Shown here piece by piece: positions 9,390 through 19,700 of a DNA stretch of 64,000 bases. The DNA comes from Bradyrhizobium xenonodulans (GTDB lineage: Bacteria > Pseudomonadota > Alphaproteobacteria > Rhizobiales > Xanthobacteraceae): the NCBI RefSeq assembly GCF_027594865.1, contig NZ_CP089391.1, positions 4,060,501-4,124,500 on the forward strand, in the 5' to 3' direction. Position 1 is the first letter of the stretch, and each line of letters starts with the position of its first letter. The notes under the pieces are model-generated. The model did no database searches. It saw only the letters and a program-made list of their open reading frames with translations, and was not told where the DNA came from. The position numbers and the translations under genes are program-made.

Positions 9390-10346
9390 ATGTCGTCCAC
9401 TCGCGTGATCAAGGCCAACGGGATCGATCTGTTCATCCGCGAAGCCGGCCAAGGTCCGCTGGTGGTGTTGTGCCATGGCTGGCCGGAACTCTCCTATTCC
9501 TGGCGTCACCAGATCCCGGCGCTCGCGGACGCCGGCTTCCACGTTGTCGCTCCCGACATGCGCGGCTACGGCCAGAGCGCGGCGCCGGCGGACGTTGCCG
9601 CCTATTCGATCTTCGACACGGTCGGCGACGTCGTTGGCCTCGTGCAGGCGCTCGGCGAGCGCAAGGCGATGGTGGTCGGCCACGACTGGGGCGCGCCGGT
9701 GGCCTGGCACGCGGCGCTGTTCCGGCCCGACATCTTCACCGCCGTGGCGGGCCTCAGCGTGCCGCCGCCATTCAGGGGGCGCGGCAAGCCGCTCGATCTG
9801 CTGCACCAGAACGGGGTCACCAATTTCTACTGGCAATACTTCCAGCCGCCCGGCGTCGCCGAGGCCGAGTTCGAGCGTGATGTCGCCCGCACCATGCGTG
9901 TCGTGCTCGGCGGGCGCGGCCTTGCGGATCCCAGCGCTGCCATGTTCGTGCAGGAGGGCCGAGGCTTCCTCGACCACGGCACTCCCGGCGAGCCGCTGCC
10001 GGACTGGCTGAGCGAGGCTGATCTCGCCTATTTCACCGAGACCTTTCGCAAGTCCGGTTTTCGTGGCGGGCTGAACTGGTATCGCAACCTGGACCGCAAT
10101 TGGGAGCTGACGGCGCCCTGGCAGGATGCGCAGATCCATCAGCCCTCGCTGTTCATTGCCGGCTCGAAAGACGCCGTCATCACCGGCCTGATCGGCGCCA
10201 AGCGCGTCAACGAGCTCGAGCGCGTGCTGCCCAATCTGACGCGAAAGCTGATCATCGAGGGCGCCGGACATTGGGTTCAGCAGGAGCGGCCCGACGAGGT
10301 CAACGCTGCGCTGCTCAAGTTCCTGCGCGAGGCAGCTGCGGACTAG
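9390..10346 (+). CDS. Alpha/beta hydrolase, epoxide hydrolase-like
   Basis: A 318-aa soluble epoxide hydrolase-type enzyme. The oxyanion motif HGWP is at residues 29-32, the nucleophile is Asp99 in GHDWG (97-101), the acid is probably in GSKDAVI, and the catalytic His is in GAGHWVQQERP. An Asp nucleophile fits epoxide hydrolase or haloalkane dehalogenase rather than an esterase; HGWPELSYSWRHQ favours epoxide hydrolase. The start at 9390 follows AAGGCGG. Its last 32 bases overlap the tail of the convergent GNAT gene. Confidence 0.9.
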   Translation: MSSTRVIKANGIDLFIREAGQGPLVVLCHGWPELSYSWRHQIPALADAGFHVVAPDMRGYGQSAAPADVAAYSIFDTVGDVVGLVQALGERKAMVVGHDWGAPVAWHAALFRPDIFTAVAGLSVPPPFRGRGKPLDLLHQNGVTNFYWQYFQPPGVAEAEFERDVARTMRVVLGGRGLADPSAAMFVQEGRGFLDHGTPGEPLPDWLSEADLAYFTETFRKSGFRGGLNWYRNLDRNWELTAPWQDAQIHQPSLFIAGSKDAVITGLIGAKRVNELERVLPNLTRKLIIEGAGHWVQQERPDEVNAALLKFLREAAAD

Positions 10347-10860
10347 GCGAGGTCTTTCTCATTGCGATGTGGGAGGCCCCCGCCTGCCCGACCTCGGCAA
10401 ATCCCTGCCGCAGGTAGAACCGGCGTGCCGCTCCATTGGTTGCGAGCACCATCAGCGTCAGCGCTCCGACACCTCGCTGCCCTGCGCCCGCTTCGAGAGC
10501 TTCGATGATCCTGGTCCCGATGCCGCGCCCGCACGCGGCCGGCAGCAGTGCGACATCGATGATATGCCAGCGCTCGCTTGCGCAATCGAGCAGCAGCCGG
10601 CCGATCGCAGCATCATTTCGTGTGACGATAAACGAGATCGCGCCCGGAAATTGTGCGGCGTAGCCGGCCGTCTGGCTGCGGAATTGTTGTTCGATGATCT
10701 GCTCGAGGATCGGCCCGGACAGTCCTGCGGCTATGAATTGCTCGCCCCTGACCTCGCGGAAGAGCTGCCGTGTGAACGGCTCGTCACCGGCGTTGGTCGG
10801 CCGCAGTCGCAAATCCGGATCGCTCGGGACAAGGCCGAACGGCACGCCGTCGTCGCTCAT
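10315..10860 (-). CDS. GNAT family N-acetyltransferase
   Basis: A roughly 181-aa acetyl-CoA-dependent acetyltransferase. The acetyl-CoA pyrophosphate-binding motif is ACGRGIGTRII (R/QxxGxG/A), preceded by the beta strand WHIIDVALLP and followed by the RRFYLRQGF motif near the end. The preferred ATG is at 10860; a GTG lies two codons upstream. It is the last gene of the three-collar-protein operon, starting about 10 bases after the nearest collar gene, so its target may be one of those products (inference). The 3' end overlaps the convergent hydrolase gene. Confidence 0.87.
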   Translation of the reverse strand: MSDDGVPFGLVPSDPDLRLRPTNAGDEPFTRQLFREVRGEQFIAAGLSGPILEQIIEQQFRSQTAGYAAQFPGAISFIVTRNDAAIGRLLLDCASERWHIIDVALLPAACGRGIGTRIIEALEAGAGQRGVGALTLMVLATNGAARRFYLRQGFAEVGQAGASHIAMRKTSPSPQLPRAGT

Positions 10861-10869
10861 GCCCACGCG

Positions 10870-11412
10870 TTATGGGAAGCTCGGATATATTCCCCCAGAG
10901 GCAATGCAGTAGATCAGGGCCTGGGTCGGCTGCATATTGTCGTGAGGCAGCCCCTGCCCGGTGATCGTGACTGCGTTGACCGAAAAGGTGAGATTGCCGG
11001 GCGGATCCACGAAGCCGTTGAACGCCGGATTGAGCGCCACCATGTTCATTCCCGTCCCTGGGCCGGGCGCGGCGTTTTGCGCCGAGCTGCTGCCTAGCTG
11101 CAGCGCGTGCGTGTGCATCGCCATGTTGTCGCTGATCAGGCTGACTTGTGAGCTGCCGACGGTCTCGCCGAGGATGCGCGGCTGCAAACCCGCTCCTGTC
11201 CCCTGACTGATCGCGACCGAGCCGTTCAGATTGGGCAAGGCAAAGTTGGTCGAGCCGTTGCCGCCATAATTGGTGCCGATCAGCGAGAACAGCGTCGTAA
11301 AGGCTTGAATGGCGAGGAGCTGTCCGAAGCAAGGCAGCCAGACATTGTTGAAGCCGCCAACCGCAAAGGCAAACGGAAATACCTGAATTTCGCCGACGTA
11401 TGGATCTGACAT
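10870..11412 (-). CDS. Phage tail collar domain protein, microcystin-dependent-protein-like (collar 3 of operon)
   Basis: A 180-aa protein with the tail collar fold. It opens with the family start MSDPYVGEIQVFPF, followed by LFSLIGTNYGGNGSTNFALP at residues 42-61 and an HxH pair at H100/H102 (MHTHALQ). It ends in the conserved LPHDNMQPTQALIYCIA block. No signal peptide is visible. Two paralogues of similar length lie immediately upstream in the same operon. No head, terminase, portal or lysis genes are nearby, so this is not a prophage. Confidence 0.9.
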   Translation of the reverse strand: MSDPYVGEIQVFPFAFAVGGFNNVWLPCFGQLLAIQAFTTLFSLIGTNYGGNGSTNFALPNLNGSVAISQGTGAGLQPRILGETVGSSQVSLISDNMAMHTHALQLGSSSAQNAAPGPGTGMNMVALNPAFNGFVDPPGNLTFSVNAVTITGQGLPHDNMQPTQALIYCIASGGIYPSFP

Positions 11413-11443
11413 GTTGCTTTCCTCAAAACAGTGCGGGCGTGAC

Positions 11444-11971
11444 CTAGCCCGAAGACGGAAAAATGCCGTCGATGCAGATGCAGTAATTGGCGACGACGGT
11501 CGGCATCATGTTGTTATGTCCGATGCTCCTGCCTGCCGGGACGACACAGGGAGCCATCGTCACGTAGGGAGCGGCATTCGCAATCGGGGCATAGAGATTG
11601 CCGGATGAAGACGTTGCCAGATGCACGCTCGACCCCGGCGTTGCCGTGTCGGCGGTGGCCGTCGACGACATCAGCGAATGGCTGTGCACCGGCATTTCCG
11701 CTTCAATCAGCGTATGCTCCTCCTCTCCCGCAATTTGGCCGATCGCATAGATGGGAAGGCCCGGGCCAGCACCTTGGCCGATCGGCACGCGACCACGCAA
11801 ATCAGGAAGATTGAAGGTCTGCACGCCGTCGCCGCCATAGGTCGTGCCGATGACCGTATAAAGGGCCTCGTATTGCGAGATCGGCAGCGACTGTCCGGCA
11901 CAGGCCAGCCAATTAATCGGAATCCGGGAAAATCCGAACAGACGTATCTCGCCGATAAACGGATCTGCCAT
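11444..11971 (-). CDS. Phage tail collar domain protein, microcystin-dependent-protein-like (collar 2 of operon)
   Basis: A 175-aa paralogue of its neighbours: MADPFIGEIRLFGF start, YTVIGTTYGGDGVQTFNLPD at residues 38-57, GRVPIGQGAG, an HxH pair at H96/H98 (PVHSHSLM) and a C-terminal IGHNNMMPTVVANYCI block. It starts 117 bases after the stop of the first collar gene and ends 31 bases before the third. Such proteins are found as sets of three in many bacteria; their role is not established, and the collar domain itself is known from tail-fibre receptor-binding proteins. Confidence 0.9.
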   Translation of the reverse strand: MADPFIGEIRLFGFSRIPINWLACAGQSLPISQYEALYTVIGTTYGGDGVQTFNLPDLRGRVPIGQGAGPGLPIYAIGQIAGEEEHTLIEAEMPVHSHSLMSSTATADTATPGSSVHLATSSSGNLYAPIANAAPYVTMAPCVVPAGRSIGHNNMMPTVVANYCICIDGIFPSSG

Positions 11972-12088
11972 CGCGAAACGTCCCTCTCTCTGTGCGCGCC
12001 GGCCCGGCTGTGCCGATGGACAAGACGCGCGATTGGTTCGAAGCGTTGAAGTTGGATCTGGTCCGTGGATGTGCGCTCCGGAGAGCTC

Positions 12089-12625
12089 CTAGTTTCGCGA
12101 TGGGTAGAGGCCTTGCATCGCGATCAAATAGCTGATGACGAGATAGGGCTGCATGTTGTTGTGCGGCTGACCGCCGCCCTCGTTCACCAAATTCGTGCCT
12201 GTCGCCAACGGAGTCTCGGCATTGCCTGCGGCCAGGAAGATGTTTTTCCCGACGGGGGCCGTGCTTGTCGCGAAAATATTGTTCTCGGGCGTAGCACCGC
12301 GTCCCTCGCCGTTCGCAGCCGTCGCCTGGATCATGTGATTGTGCTGCGGCAGTTGGAGGCCGGTCATGTTGACCGAAACCGATCCACTTATCATGCCGAC
12401 CGGATACGCGCCGGCGCCGCCGCTCGAACCAAGAATGGCACGGCCGCGCAGATCGGGAAGCGCAAACGTCGTCACGCCATTGCCGCCATAAGAGGTACCG
12501 ATCAACGAGAACAGTGCTTGCCACTGCTGGATCGCCAGCTGCGCGCCGTTGCACAGCGCCCAGCCTCTGGGAATCATGGTGCCCGCAAAAGGCATGATTT
12601 GGCCGAGAACCGGCTGATACGGCAT
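12089..12625 (-). CDS. Phage tail collar domain protein, microcystin-dependent-protein-like (collar 1 of operon)
   Basis: A 178-aa protein and first gene of the operon, with GGGGGAGGGG just upstream of ATG 12625. It has LFSLIGTSYGGNGVTTFALP at about 38-57, LRGRAILGSSGGAGAY, an HxH pair at H95/H97 (LPQHNHMIQ) and the C-terminal QPHNNMQPYLVISYLIA block. Relative to the other two it starts differently (MPYQPVLGQIMPFAGT) and has a longer variable middle. The 372 bases upstream separate it from the divergent TIG-repeat autotransporter, so one intergenic region may control both. Confidence 0.9.
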   Translation of the reverse strand: MPYQPVLGQIMPFAGTMIPRGWALCNGAQLAIQQWQALFSLIGTSYGGNGVTTFALPDLRGRAILGSSGGAGAYPVGMISGSVSVNMTGLQLPQHNHMIQATAANGEGRGATPENNIFATSTAPVGKNIFLAAGNAETPLATGTNLVNEGGGQPHNNMQPYLVISYLIAMQGLYPSRN

Positions 12626-12997
12626 GACCCCTCCCCCAAAAAAAATCAGGTGACCTGTCGTGTGATGATGCGATCGACGACGGCGAGACTTAAATTAAAG
12701 AATGAATTCGCGACGGCCTACTCGTCGAGATTGTGAAACAGCCTGCGCTGACAGTCAAGCGCGATCACAACCATAAGTCGGCTCGACTATTCAAGCACGC
12801 ATTTGTTGCCGCAATGCAACGGTTCGCCGAAAAGTAGTTCTCCAAGGCGGGTTTTCGAAACGTTTGAGGCCTGCGCACGCTTGCATTTGTTTGCGGCGTC
12901 CCCTCCTAAATACACGCAAGAATATACGCGAATAATTACACAATCAGGGATTTCAGGGCGGAGGCTCTTTTCTTGAGAGCTGCCGCGAGGGGGGCCG
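12626..12997. promoter_or_regulatory. Divergent intergenic region between collar operon and TIG autotransporter
   Basis: This 372-base region is clearly richer in A and T than its surroundings and contains no convincing gene. It must hold the promoters of the leftward collar operon and the rightward autotransporter. No FixK-type palindrome or clear operator was seen. The ribosome binding sites at both ends are purine runs (GGGGGAGGGG on the minus strand, GAGGGGGG on the plus strand). Confidence 0.5.
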
Positions 12998-15900
12998 GTG
13001 AGTCACGCATTTGCTGTGGCCGTGCCAGAAGTATCCGGGGAATTGGCGGACTCGGCGCACAGCGGCCGGACCGGACAACGGCGCATATTGCGGACCCTTT
13101 GGCGAGCGGTTCAACGCATCGGCTTCGCGTCCGTCTTGATGCTCGGTGCCATCGCGGCGGCGAATGCGGCGTGCAATGTCACGACCGGCTCGGCAACCGG
13201 TGCGACCATCACGATCAACGGCACGGGCGGCGGCAACACCGTCGGTCTTTGCGTCACCGACAATTCCGTGGCGTGGGGTCTTTACGGCACGTCGAACGGC
13301 AGCAACCCCAACGTCGATGCCTTCAACAATTATCCGATGACGGCGGGAGGCCTTACCCCGACCAATCTGAGCTACACGTCGAGCAAAGGAACTTACACGC
13401 TCGTTCCCGTGCCGGATGGTGGTTTCACGTCGTTCCCCGAGTATGACATCACGCTCAACTCGCAATCCGGCGGCGGCACCGACACGATCACGATCTGGTA
13501 CGCGAGCGCCTGCACGGTGGCCAACCAGTGCGGCTTCACGACTCAAACGACCAACACGTCTTTTACGATCACCATCAACCTTCCCACGCCATCGGTCACG
13601 TCCGTCTCTCCGACCTCGGGGCCGACCGCGGGCGGCAATAACGTCGTCATCAACGGCGCGAATTTTACCGGGACGACCGGCGCCGGCGGCGTCAAGTTCG
13701 GCGCCACCAATGCAACGAGCTACACGGTCAACTCCGCCACTCAGATCACCGCGACTGCACCCGCCGGCTCCGCAGGCACCGTCGATGTCACCGTCACCAC
13801 CAACGGCGTGACCTCTGCAACTTCAGCGGCCGATCAGTACACCTACGCCGCCCCACCGACCGTCACTTCGATATCGCCGACAGCCGGTCCGCAGACCGGC
13901 GGCACGGCAATCATCATCACCGGCACGAATTTGTCGGGTGCGACGGCTGTCACATTCGGCGCAACGGCGGCGACGGGTTTCACCGTCAATTCAGCGAACC
14001 AAATTACCGCAACGGCGCCGGCCGGCACGGGCACCGTTGACGTCACCGTCACGACACCTGGGGGGACGACCTCGACTTCGGCCGCCGATCAATTCACCTA
14101 CGTCGCCGCACCAACCGTCACCTCGATTTCACCGACCAGCGGGCCTGGAGGTGGCGGCACGATAGTCACCATCACCGGCACCAACTTCTCCGGCGCGACG
14201 GCCGTGGTTTTTGGCGCGACCGCGGCTGCTGGATATACCGTTGTTTCACCAACGACGATCACGGCGACATCTCCGGCAGGCACCGGCACGGTGGACGTCC
14301 GGGTCACGACCGTTGGCGGTACGTCGGCAACATCGGCGGCTGACCAGTTCACCTATATCCCCGCCCCAACCATCACTTCGATTTCGCCAACCGCAGGTCC
14401 CATTGCCGGCGGCACGACGGTGACGATCACCGGCACCAACTTCACGGGCGCAACAGCCGTGACGTTCGGCGCCACGTCGGCAACGGGCGTGACTGTCAAC
14501 TCTGCGACGTCGATCACGGCGAACTCGCCGGCAGGCACCGGCACCGTTGATGTCAGGGTCACGACCCCGGGCGGAACGTCGGCGACGTCGGCGGCAGACC
14601 AGTTCACCTATGTCGCGCCGCCAACCGTGACCTCGATCTCGCCGACCGCGGGGCCGCAGACCGGCGGCACGACAGTCATCATCACTGGCACGAATCTGTC
14701 CGGTGCGACGGCTGTCGTCTTCGGCGCGACGTCGGCGACCGGCTTCACCGTCAATTCGGCGACCCAGATCACGGCGACGTCGCCAGCCGGGACCGGCACC
14801 GTCGATGTCAAGGTCACAACCGCAGGCGGGACCTCTGCGACGTCGGCTGCCGATCAGTTCACCTACGTTGCTGCACCGACCGTCACCTCGATCTCGCCGA
14901 CCTCGGGTCCAGGTGGAGGTGGCACCACCGTCACCATCACCGGCACCAACTTCTCCGGCGCCACGGCCGTGACGTTCGGCGCGACCGCCGCAGCCGGCTT
15001 CACCGTCAATTCGGCAACACAAATCACCGCGACCTCACCGGCCGGCGTCGGCACGGTGGACGTCCGGGTCACGACCGTTGGCGGCACGTCGGCAACCTCG
15101 GCGGCGGACCAGTTCACCTACATCCCCGCGCCTACGATCACATCGATCTCACCCACCGCAGGTCCCACTGCCGGAGGCACGTCGGTGACCATCACGGGCA
15201 CCAATTTCACGGGCGTCACAGCCGTGACATTCGGTGCGACGGCAGCAACCAGCTTCACCTTCAACTCCGCGACGTCAATCACCGCGACCTCGCCGGCCGG
15301 CACGGGCACCATCGACGTCAGAGTGACGACGCCCGGCGGTACGTCGGCGACGTCGGCGGCTGACCAGTTCACCAATATCGGCCCCCCGACGGTGACGTCC
15401 ATCTCGCCCACGTCCGGCCCGCTGGCCGGCGGCACGACGGTGATCATCACCGGCACCAATCTATCGGGAGCAACGGCGGTCGTATTCGGCGCAACAGCGG
15501 CGACGGGCTTCACTGTCAATTCGGCAACCCAGATCACGGCGACCGCGCCGGCCGGCACCGGGACCGTGGACGTCAGGGTGACGACCACGGGCGGCACGTC
15601 GGCAAGCTCCGCCGCGGATCAATACACCTACGTCGCAGCACCGACGGTCACGTCGATCTCGCCCACGTCCGGCCCGAGCACGGGTGGCACCACGGTGACG
15701 ATCACAGGCACCGGATTCCTGGGGCGACGGCGGTCACCTTCGGCGCAACTGCCGCGACCGGCTACACCGTCAATTCAGCCACCCAGATCACCGCAACGTC
15801 GCCGGCGGGGAGCGGCACCGTGGACGTCCGCGTGACCACCACGGGCGGCACGTCGGCGACTTCCGGCGCCGATCAGTTCACCTATGTCCCGGTGCCAACG

Positions 15901-18369
15901 GTCAGCGCGATCTCGCCGACCTTCGGTCCGGCCACCGGCGGCACCATAGTGACGATCACGGGCACCAATTTCACTGGGGCGACGGCGGTCACGTTCGGTG
16001 CCGCGCCTGCGACCGGCTACACCGTCAATTCAGCCACCCAGATCACGGCGACATCACCGGCCGGGACGGGTGTCGTGGACGTCAGGGTGACCACCACGGG
16101 CGGCACGTCCGCGACCTCGGCGGCCGACCAGTTCACCTATTTCGGCACACCGACGGTGACGTCGATTTCGCCGACGGCCGGCCCGCTCGCCGGCGGAACG
16201 TCGGTGACGATCAGCGGCACCAATTTCACCGGCACGACAGCCGTGAAGTTCGGTGCGACCAACGCAACCGGCTTCACGGTCAACTCGGCGACCTCGATCA
16301 CGGCGACGTCCCCTGCCGGAACGGGCACGGTTGACGTCACAGTCACGACGCCGGGCGGAACGACGGCCACCTCCGCTGCCGATCAATTCAGCTACGCCGC
16401 AGCGCCGGCGGTGACGTCGGTCGCGCCCAACGCCGGGCCGGCGACGGGCGGCACCTCGGTCACGATCACCGGCTCTGCGTTCACGGGTGCGACCGCGGTG
16501 AAATTCGGCGCAACCAATGCGGCGAGCTTCACGGTCAATTCGGCAACCTCGATCACGGCAACCTCGCCCGCGGGCACCGGCACGGTCGACGTGACCGTGA
16601 CGACACCGGGCGGAACGTCCGCCCCATCGGCGTCCGATCAATTCAGCTTCACGCCCGCGCCGTCCGTCACCTCGATCTCGCCGACGTCCGGCCCCGCGCT
16701 TGGCGGCACCTCGGTGGCGATTACGGGTACAGGCTTCACGGGGACAACGGCCGTGAAGTTCGGCGCCAACAATGCAACCAGCTTCACGGTGAACTCGGCG
16801 ACGTCGATCACGGCGACCTCGCCGGCCGGCGTCGGCACCGTCGACGTCACGGTGACGACGGTCGGCGGGACATCGCCGACCTCGGCCGCAGACCGGTTCA
16901 ACTATCTCTCCGCCACGACGGCGACGGGGCTCACCTCGTCGCAAAATCCGAGCAGCTACGGCCAGTCCGTGACCTTTACCGCGACCGTGAGCAGCTCGGG
17001 CGGCACGCCGACGGGAACGGTGACCTTCAATGACGGCGGCGCGCCGATCGGCACCTCCGCACTATCGGCCGGCGTCGCCACCTTCGCGACGACGACGCTC
17101 GCCGTCGGCAATCACACCATCACCGCGACCTACAACGGCAGCCCCGCCTTCAACGCCTCGACCTCTCCGGCCCTGAACCAGTCTGTCGACATTCCCGCCG
17201 ACAGCGCCAAGCTGCGCGCGCTCCAGCTCAACGTCACCAAGATCGTGGCGCAGAGCTCGGGACAGGCGATCACCGGTGCGATCGACACCGCGATCTCCGA
17301 AGGGTTCAGCGACGGTGGACAGTACATCACGCCGGGCGCCGGCGGCCTGCGCGTCAACTTCGCCGCCGCGCCCGACGGCGACGAGGACGACAAACCTCAG
17401 TCGGCGTCGCGAAGCGCCGATGCCTATGCCGGCACGGGAAGCTCCGGCCGCACCGGCCGAGCCGCGCGGGGCTCCTCGCGGATCGATGATGCCTTCGCCG
17501 CGATCGACCGGGCGGCACCGACCAAGGCGCCGATAGCGCGCTTCAAGCAGCAGAAGGACTGGCTGTTCTGGATCGACGTACGCGGCACCGGCATCGACCG
17601 CTGGGGCTCGTCCGGCAATATCGGTCAGGGCGCAACCCAGGCCACGCTCTACGGCCAGCAGATCAATCTCCTGTCGGGCCTGACCTACCGTGCGGCGCCG
17701 AACCTGCTGGTCGGTGTGACCGGCGGCTACGAGAATTTCAGCTACACCCAGACCGACATCAACGGAAAGCTGAAGGGCGACGGCTGGACCGTCGGCGCCT
17801 ACCTCGGCTGGAAGATCATCCCGACGCTGCGCTACGACGCGGCGGTGACCTATTCCGGAATCGGCTATGACGGCACCGCCGGCACGGCCCAGGGCAATTT
17901 CAACGGCAATCGCTGGATGTTCGCGACCGGCTTCACCGGCAGCTACAATTGGGCCAATTTCAACATCGAGCCGTCGGCCAAGGTCTACGCGCTGTGGGAG
18001 CGTGAGAACGCCTATACGGATTCGCTCGGCACCCTCCAGGCCGCCCGCACCTTCTCGAGCGGCCGCGCCTCTGCGGGCAACAGGGTCTCCTATCCCGTGC
18101 CGTGGCTCGATAGCATGCTGCTGATGCCCTATGCCGGCGTCTATGCCGACTACTACTTCACCCAGGACGACGCGGCCGCGATCGTCGCCGCGGGCGGGGT
18201 GCCGCTGGCCTCGACCCCACTGCTCCAGGGCTGGTCGGCACGCGTCACCGGCGGCATCGGTGCAAGGCTTGCGAGCGGCGCCACAGTCGGCTTCGGCGCC
18301 GAGCTCGGCGGCATCGGCGGCAACACGCAGATCTGGACCTTCAGCGGACGCGCGCGCATTCCGTTCTGA
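12998..18369 (+). pseudogene. Large IPT/TIG-repeat autotransporter adhesin, interrupted by a one-base frameshift
   Basis: If the frameshift is repaired the product is about 1790 aa. Order: basic N-region and signal peptide (about 25-58, ending ANAA), a unique domain (about 60-196), 13 IPT/TIG repeats of about 85 aa (197-1305), one Ig-like Big_3-type domain (1306-1395), a polar linker, and a C-terminal autotransporter beta-barrel (about 1520-1790) ending in Phe. The frame breaks in repeat 9 at GGGG (15721-15724), where the other repeats call for one more G. The first frame stops at 15835 and the second runs 15820-18369. The start is GTG at 12998 behind GAGGGGGG. It would be a surface-exposed adhesin or stalk. 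It may be a real pseudogene, a phase-variable gene or a sequencing error. Confidence 0.85.
13586..16911 (+). repeat. Thirteen tandem 255-bp IPT/TIG repeat units
   Basis: Each unit encodes about 85 residues of the form PTVTSISPTxGPxxGGT, then TITGTNFxGATAVxFG, then NSATxITATSPAGTGTVDV and TSATSAADQFTY. Units 2-4 and 5-7 match in order (QTGG, GGGG, then IAGG or TAGG signatures), which shows a higher-order duplication of three units (about 765 bp). Units 11-13 form a more divergent subgroup with AVKFGA. The repeats keep all three reverse frames largely open, which creates false antisense reading frames. Confidence 0.93.
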
Positions 18370-18414
18370 TATCCGCAACGCAGCGTCGCTGCGCCGCTCG
18401 GGGGATTTGCCTGC

Positions 18415-19341
18415 TTAGTAGAGGCCGCGACCGCTGAGGATGCTGCGGGCTTCTGCGGCACCGTCAGCCGATGACGGTGCGTTCTCGGCGGCGTAGCGGC
18501 CGTCCGCATCATAGGACACGGCGCGGGCGTTCTGGAGCGCCCGGCCCCGGCTGCGGCTCGAGGCTGACATTTCAGAGGTCGCATTGAGCGAGGCCATGTC
18601 GGCGGAGGTGGTGCCGAGATTGTAGGGCCGCCCTTCCGGCATCGGAACCTCACCGCGAATGGCGCCGCGGTTCGAGGACGGCAATTCCGGCACAAAGGGC
18701 CTGGCCGAAGCGACCCGGACCATCGAGGGCGACGGCGCCGGAATCCCGGTCCGCAAAGTCGCCATCAACTGCCGGTCGTCCGAGCCTTCGAGCGGCGCCC
18801 GGCCGACATATTCGACCCGGACCTTGGCGACGCCATTGCCTTTGAATTCAAGGAGTTCGGCGGCTTTGTTCGAGACGTCGATGAGCCGGTTGCCGTGATA
18901 GGGCCCGCGGTCGTTGACGCGCACGATCAGCGACTTGCCGTTCGAGACGTTGGTGACCCGCGCATAGGACGGCATCGGCAGGGTCGGATGCGCCGCCGTC
19001 AGCGAGGTCATGTCGAACACTTCGCCATTGGCGGTCAGGCGGCCATGGAAATCGTCGCCGTACCAGGACGCCATACCCTCGGCGCGGTAGTTGACGTCCT
19101 CCTCCGGCACGTAGGTCCGGCCCGCCACCACATAGGGCTTACCAACGCGGTACGTGCCGCCGCCCTTCGGGACCGGATCCCCGAGCGCCACGACCCGGGG
19201 GCTCGAGGACACGCCGTACTTGGGATCGACCCGGCTGGCGAACTTGCTGGACGAGGCGCAATTGGCGAGCGCAAGGCAGGTCGCCACCGCCGCAACACCG
19301 CGTGCGGCCCGCAAAACCGAATCTGACCGTCGGATCCCCAT
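18415..19341 (-). CDS. rlpA: RlpA-like septal ring lytic transglycosylase-family lipoprotein
   Basis: A 308-aa outer-membrane lipoprotein candidate. The lipobox LANC places the lipidated Cys at residue 28, which decides the ATG at 19341 over a longer upstream reading. The double-psi beta-barrel domain holds GMASWYGDDFHGRLTANGE, LPMPSYARVTNV, IVRVNDRGPY and the DVSNKAAELL segment. Proven RlpA enzymes cleave peptidoglycan strands lacking stem peptides at the septum. No C-terminal SPOR domain is visible; the last 100 residues are low-complexity and polar. Confidence 0.88.
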   Translation of the reverse strand: MGIRRSDSVLRAARGVAAVATCLALANCASSSKFASRVDPKYGVSSSPRVVALGDPVPKGGGTYRVGKPYVVAGRTYVPEEDVNYRAEGMASWYGDDFHGRLTANGEVFDMTSLTAAHPTLPMPSYARVTNVSNGKSLIVRVNDRGPYHGNRLIDVSNKAAELLEFKGNGVAKVRVEYVGRAPLEGSDDRQLMATLRTGIPAPSPSMVRVASARPFVPELPSSNRGAIRGEVPMPEGRPYNLGTTSADMASLNATSEMSASSRSRGRALQNARAVSYDADGRYAAENAPSSADGAAEARSILSGRGLY

Positions 19342-19700
19342 GCGCCCCAAATACCACTTCGCCGGAGGCGTACCCAACCCGCTTTGGCTGCGGGTGAGCG
19401 CTGTCCGGCCCTTCTCAATCCGAGGCGGCCCACCACCGCGTCGGATGCAGTAACGATAACGCAACCCGAACACGGCGGAAATGGGGAGCCCACAGCGATC
19501 ACGCCGGGATGGTAAACGGGAGGTTCGTGTCCCTCCGTTGATCTACGGAACGCGGGCCCCCGTGCTCTGTACCACTCCCGGACATTCTGTTGCGCCAAAT
19601 CCTCACTCCACCCCCATTGTCGCAGGCTTCACTGGAATTCTTTTGACTGTGCAAGGCCGCCCGCGTTTTCTCGGCTGGCAGGGGCGGATTGGAATTTGAG
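19342..19700. other. Intergenic region upstream of rlpA-like gene
   Basis: A stretch of about 360 bases between the leftward rlpA-like gene and the next small plus-strand reading frame. I see no convincing protein gene in it. It should hold the rlpA promoter; no known operator was recognised. Confidence 0.4.

Noticed and set aside
10870..12625. Prophage remnant
   Set aside because: Only collar-domain genes occur; no integrase, capsid, terminase or lysis genes, and no att-like repeats at the tRNA, which is 19 kb away.
13843..15597. Several long antisense frames opposite the TIG repeats
   Set aside because: They repeat with the same 255-bp period and arise from the codon bias of the repeats; no start sites or family content.
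13586..16911. CRISPR-like array from regular repeats
   Set aside because: Units are 255 bp, in frame and protein-coding; no short direct repeats with unique spacers and no cas genes.
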